A DNA stretch of 64,000 nt from Sulfuricella sp. (GTDB taxonomy: Bacteria > Pseudomonadota > Gammaproteobacteria > Burkholderiales > Sulfuricellaceae). Below the pieces are notes generated by a model that saw only the letters and a program-made list of their open reading frames with translations, had not been told where the DNA came from and made no database searches. Every line of letters starts with the position of its first letter. The stretch's first letter is position 1. Made by a program: the position numbers and the translations under genes. The stretch lies in assembly GCA_041651995.1 (NCBI GenBank), contig JBAZID010000006.1, positions 1-64,000 of the forward strand, in the 5' to 3' direction. This document shows positions 60,558 through 64,000 of the stretch, piece by piece.

Positions 60558-62681
60558 TTATTTTACGCGCATGCCGGGCTCCGCACCTTCATCCGGGCCG
60601 AGGATGAAGAGGCCGGGCGTGTCGCCGGAAGCGGCCAGCACCATGCCCTCGGACAAGCCGAATTTCATCTTGCGCGGGGCGAGGTTGGCGACCATCACGG
60701 TCATGCGGCCGATCAGCTTCTCCGGATCGTAGGCGGATTTTATGCCGGCAAACACGTTGCGGGTCTTGCCTTCGCCTATATCCAGGGTGAGCTGCAGCAG
60801 CTTGTCCGCGCCTTCGACATGTTCGGCATTGACGATCCGGGCGATGCGCAGGTCGATTTTGCTGAAGTCGTCGATAGAAACAAGCGGAGCGATAGCGAGT
60901 TCGTTTGCTCCCTCTCCCCCCTGCGGGAGAGGGTTGGGGAGAGGGGGTTGGTGTGCCTGCTTTTCGCCATGGCGTGCCTGGGAATGCATATCCGTGGCGG
61001 GTACGGCTTGCAGGCTTCCCTTGTTGGCCTCCAGCAAGGCTTCGATCTGTTTCGGGTCGATTCGGGTCATGAGGTGCTCGTAGGCATTGATGGCATTGGC
61101 GGGGTAGGTGGCGATGTCCTGCCAGCCCATTTTTCCTTCCAGATTCAGGAACTGTTCCACCCTGGCGGCGAGTTGCGGCAGCACCGGCTTGAGGTAGATG
61201 GTCAGGATGCGGAAAGCATTCAGGCTTTCGCTGCATACCTGGTGCAGGCGTTTTTCCTGTTCCGGCTTCTTGGCCAGTTCCCAGGGTTTGTTCTGGTCGA
61301 CGAACTGGTTGACCGCATCGGTGAGGCGCATGATTTCGCGGATCGCCCGGCTGAAATCGCGCTCTGCATAGGCACGCGCAATCATTTCTTCCGAGCCGAG
61401 CAGGATGACTTCGAGTTCCTCTTCCTCCGGCTGGCGGCGTTCTTCAGGCGCGATCAGGCGGCCTTCAAAGCGCTTGTGGATGAAACCGGCAGCACGGCTG
61501 GCAATATTGACGTATTTTCCTACCAGGTCGCTGTTGACGCGTGCGCTGAAGTCTTCCAGGCTGAGGTCGATGTCCTCCATGCTGCCGTTGAGCTTGGCGG
61601 CGTAGTAATAGCGCAGGCATTCCGGGTTGAGGTGTTGCAGGTAGCTCTCGGCGGTGATGAAGGTGCCGCGCGATTTGGACATTTTCTGGCCGTTCACGGT
61701 GAGGAAGCCGTGCGCGAAAACGCTGGTGGGCGTGCGGTGGCCGGAAAACTTCAGCGTGGCCGGCCAAAACAGGGCGTGGAAGTAGAGAATGTCCTTGCCG
61801 ATGAAGTGATACAGCTCGGTATTCGAGCCTTCTTTCCAGAACTCGTCAAAGTCGAGTCCCTCACGCTTCGCCAGATTCATGAAGCTGGCCATGTAGCCAA
61901 TCGGCGCATCCAGCCAGACATAGAAGTATTTGCCCGGCGCATCCGGGATTTCGAAGCCGAAATAGGGGGCGTCGCGCGAGATGTCCCAGTTGTTGAGGCC
62001 GGATTCGAGCCATTCCTGCATCTTGTTGCAGGCTTCGGCCTGCAGGTGGCCGGCCGCTTGTGTCCATTCGGCCAGAAACGTCCTGCACTTGTCATCGCCG
62101 AGCTTGAAGAAATAGTGCTCGGATTCCTTGCGCACCGGGCGGGCGCCGGAAACGGCGGAAACCGGGTTGATCAGGTCGGTGGGCGAGTAGGTGGCGCCGC
62201 AGGCCTCGCAGGAGTCGCCATACTGGTCCATGGCATGGCACTTGGGGCATTCGCCCTTGATGAAGCGGTCCGGCAGGAACATTTCCTTTTCCGGGTCGTA
62301 GAATTGCTCGATGATCTTGGTGTCGATCAGTTTTGCCTCATCACGCAGCTTGCGGTAAATCGACTGTGCCAGCGTCCGGTTCTCTTCGGAGTTGGTCGAG
62401 TAGTAGTTGTCGAATTCGATGTGAAAGCCGCCGAAGTCGCGCGTGTGCTCATTCCATACCCGATCGATCAGCTGTTCCGGGGTGATGCCTTCCTTCTCGG
62501 CGCGCAGCATGATGGGCGTGCCGTGGGTGTCGTCCGCGCAGACGTAGAAACATTGCGTGTCGGCTTGCATTTTATGAAACCGCACCCAGATATCGGTCTG
62601 GATGTACTCGACCAGGTGTCCCAGGTGGATGCTGCCGTTGGCATAGGGCAGGGCGGACGTGACCAGGATTTTGCGTGTCAT
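60558..62681 (-). CDS. metG: Methionyl-tRNA synthetase
   Basis: 707 residues. Class I HIGH-type motif (ANGSIHLGHLVE), zinc site CPKCHAMDQYGDSCEACG and KMSKS (GQKMSKSRGTF). A C-terminal EMAPII-like tRNA-binding domain begins near 605 (FSKIDLRIARIVNAEHVEGADKLLQL). The linker contains HQPPLPNPLPQGGEGAN (residues about 576-592), a translated palindromic repeat. Divergent from apbC. Confidence 0.98.
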   Translation of the reverse strand: MTRKILVTSALPYANGSIHLGHLVEYIQTDIWVRFHKMQADTQCFYVCADDTHGTPIMLRAEKEGITPEQLIDRVWNEHTRDFGGFHIEFDNYYSTNSEENRTLAQSIYRKLRDEAKLIDTKIIEQFYDPEKEMFLPDRFIKGECPKCHAMDQYGDSCEACGATYSPTDLINPVSAVSGARPVRKESEHYFFKLGDDKCRTFLAEWTQAAGHLQAEACNKMQEWLESGLNNWDISRDAPYFGFEIPDAPGKYFYVWLDAPIGYMASFMNLAKREGLDFDEFWKEGSNTELYHFIGKDILYFHALFWPATLKFSGHRTPTSVFAHGFLTVNGQKMSKSRGTFITAESYLQHLNPECLRYYYAAKLNGSMEDIDLSLEDFSARVNSDLVGKYVNIASRAAGFIHKRFEGRLIAPEERRQPEEEELEVILLGSEEMIARAYAERDFSRAIREIMRLTDAVNQFVDQNKPWELAKKPEQEKRLHQVCSESLNAFRILTIYLKPVLPQLAARVEQFLNLEGKMGWQDIATYPANAINAYEHLMTRIDPKQIEALLEANKGSLQAVPATDMHSQARHGEKQAHQPPLPNPLPQGGEGANELAIAPLVSIDDFSKIDLRIARIVNAEHVEGADKLLQLTLDIGEGKTRNVFAGIKSAYDPEKLIGRMTVMVANLAPRKMKFGLSEGMVLAASGDTPGLFILGPDEGAEPGMRVK
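60909..60948. repeat. Palindromic repeat embedded in metG
   Basis: CCCTCTCCCC...GCGGGAGAGGG...GGGGAGAGGGG is a palindromic, C/G-rich repeat of the widespread CCCTCTCCC type. Translated in the metG frame it gives PLPNPLPQGGEG, a known sign of repeat insertion into genes. Confidence 0.75.
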
Positions 62682-62808
62682 GGGAAGCTCGAAACTGAGA
62701 AAGCTGAAATTGTAACAAAGTCGGCCGCGCGGATAGTAGGCGCGCCGCTTTTTATTGTTTAAACTTCACCATTTTTTGAATAGTCAGACTCGAATTTTAG
62801 GAGCAAGC

Positions 62809-63897
62809 ATGGCCGTTTCGGAACAGCAGGTGCAGGATGCACTGAAGGAATTGATCGATCCCCATACCCATAAGGATTACATGTCCAGCAAATCCGCCAG
62901 GAACATCAAGGTGGACGGCAATAACGTGGCCGTGGATGTGGTGCTGGGCTATCCCGCCAAGGGCGTGATGGATGACATCAGAAAACTGGTGACGGACAAG
63001 CTGAAATCCATTTCCGGCATGGGTGACGTGAGCGTCAACATGAGCCAGAAAATTGTTTCCCACGCCGTGCAGAAGGGTGTGAAGCTGATTCCCGGCGTGA
63101 AGAACGTGATCGCCGTGGCCTCCGGCAAGGGCGGCGTGGGCAAATCCACCACCGCGGTCAACCTGGCCCTGGCCCTGGCGGCTGAAGGTGCTACCGTGGG
63201 CATCATGGATGCCGACATCTATGGTCCTTCCCAGCCAACCATGCTGGGCATTACCGGCCGCCCCGATTCTTCCGACGGGCAGAGCATGGAACCCATGGTG
63301 GGGCACGGCATTCAGGCCATGTCCATCGGCTTCCTGGTCGACGTGGAGCAGCCCATGGTATGGCGCGGCCCGATGGTCACCCAGGCGCTGGAACAACTGC
63401 TCAACGACACCAAGTGGAAAGATCTCGACTACCTGGTGGTCGACCTGCCGCCGGGCACCGGCGACATCCAGCTGACCCTGGCGCAGCGCGTGCCGGTAAC
63501 CGGCGCCGTGATCGTCACCACGCCGCAGGACATCGCCCTGATCGACGCGCGCAAGGGGCTGAAAATGTTCGAGAAGGTGGGCATTCCCATCCTCGGCATC
63601 GTGGAAAACATGAGCCTGCACATCTGTTCCAACTGCGGCCACGAAGAACGCATCTTCGGCACCGGCGGCGGCGAGAAAATGTGCCAGGATTACGAAGTGG
63701 AATTCCTTGGCTCCCTGCCGCTGGATATCCGCATCCGCGAGGAAACCGACTCCGGCAATCCCACCGTGGCAGCCGAGCCGGATTCGCGGATTTCCATGAT
63801 CTACCGCGACATCGCCCGCCGCGTGGCGATCCGGGTGGCGGAGCAGGCGCAGGACTTCAGCGCGCGCTTCCCGTCAATCGTGATTCAAAATACCTGA
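62809..63897 (+). CDS. apbC: Iron-sulfur cluster carrier ApbC (Mrp)
   Basis: 362 residues from the ATG at 62809 (Shine-Dalgarno AGGAG). N-terminal MIP18-like domain (LKELIDPHTHKDYMSSKSAR), P-loop ASGKGGVGKSTTAVNLALAL, DADIYGPSQPTMLG and the cluster-binding CxxC in CSNCGHEERIF. It loads Fe-S clusters on targets. Confidence 0.96.
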   Translation: MAVSEQQVQDALKELIDPHTHKDYMSSKSARNIKVDGNNVAVDVVLGYPAKGVMDDIRKLVTDKLKSISGMGDVSVNMSQKIVSHAVQKGVKLIPGVKNVIAVASGKGGVGKSTTAVNLALALAAEGATVGIMDADIYGPSQPTMLGITGRPDSSDGQSMEPMVGHGIQAMSIGFLVDVEQPMVWRGPMVTQALEQLLNDTKWKDLDYLVVDLPPGTGDIQLTLAQRVPVTGAVIVTTPQDIALIDARKGLKMFEKVGIPILGIVENMSLHICSNCGHEERIFGTGGGEKMCQDYEVEFLGSLPLDIRIREETDSGNPTVAAEPDSRISMIYRDIARRVAIRVAEQAQDFSARFPSIVIQNT

Positions 63898-63901
63898 AAA
63901 T

Positions 63902-63973
63902 ACGTGAGGGGTGAGGAGGGAGGAGTGAGGAGTAAAACCCTCGGGCTTCTCCTCTCTTGTTGCTCCTCACACC
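63902..63973. repeat. G/A-rich inverted repeat between apbC and dcd
   Basis: Near-tandem GTGAGGGG/GTGAGGAG units on the left are complementary to CTCCTC/CTCCTCAC units on the right (63945-63970). It could form a hairpin and resembles the repeat inserted in mfd. Confidence 0.5.
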
Positions 63974-63988
63974 TTACGGAGTAGCCAA

Positions 63989-64000
63989 ATGAGCATCAAA
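63989..64000 (+). CDS. dcd: Start of probable dCTP deaminase gene (cut by window edge)
   Basis: The window ends ATG AGC ATC AAA (MSIK) after a good Shine-Dalgarno (ACGGAG at 63975-63980). Dcd proteins begin MSIKSD and dcd commonly follows apbC in betaproteobacteria. Only four codons are visible, so this rests mainly on context. Confidence 0.45.

Noticed and set aside
60441..62762. 773-codon forward open frame over metG
   Set aside because: Antisense shadow; metG on the other strand has all catalytic motifs.

Overview
The window is chromosomal DNA of a betaproteobacterium. I infer a chemolithotrophic, sulfur- or iron-oxidising-type member near Nitrosomonadales, with no species call. The evidence is the betaproteobacterial housekeeping order (rpsF-priB-rpsR-rplI-dnaB-alr-radA; tig-clpP-clpX-lon-hup; mfd-ygfX/ygfZ; metG/apbC), a soluble NAD-reducing [NiFe] hydrogenase operon (hoxFUYHW) and an octahaem cytochrome of the tetrathionate-reductase type.

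Layout. 1-645: the end of an IS256-family element running off the left edge. 720-3340: tRNA-Asn, then a small decayed island (integrase C-terminal relic, RelE/Xre pair, RES/Xre pair) closed by a degenerate copy of the tRNA 3' flank, then tRNA-Arg. 3455-4876: amtB with a sigma-54-like promoter and terminator. 5088-19318: the most unusual region, nine same-strand genes rich in cell-suicide and conflict-type domains: a SLOG-like sensor, a TIR-TM-PASTA protein, a metacaspase, a 1780-residue double alpha/beta-hydrolase-CHAT-helical protein, a second TIR protein, a GH19 lysozyme-like enzyme with a peptidoglycan-binding domain and no signal peptide, a third TIR-TM protein, and two secreted proteins. 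19418-25760: an SDR enzyme, then a phosphosignalling block of two [PP2C phosphatase + double FHA] pairs flanking a Ser/Thr kinase with a PEGA tail and a TssQ-like lipoprotein. These are the usual regulators of type VI secretion, but no T6SS structural gene is present.

25765-46871: core genes (radA, alr, dnaB, ribosomal proteins, priB, tig, clpP, clpX, lon, hup, tRNA-Val, tRNA-Asp, ppiD, serB, a DUF1015 gene, mfd, ygfX, ygfZ). 46918-53741: octahaem cytochrome and the hox operon. 53761-54520: a HigBA toxin-antitoxin pair with palindromes at its promoter. 54620-64000: purT, a truncated haemoglobin, a glycine-zipper protein, a FapA-like (DUF342) protein, an MHS-type transporter, metG, apbC and the first four codons of a probable dcd.

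The strongest candidate for an undescribed system is 5088-19318. A SLOG protein beside TIR genes and a caspase-like protease recalls Thoeris-type immunity, where a TIR-made nucleotide activates a SLOG or caspase effector, but the gene set is much larger and adds lipase-, CHAT- and peptidoglycan-directed modules. A second theme is repeat sequence: palindromic or low-complexity repeats lie inside the metG and mfd reading frames, inside the hox operon, and as an inverted pair bracketing the caspase/CHAT/TIR core.
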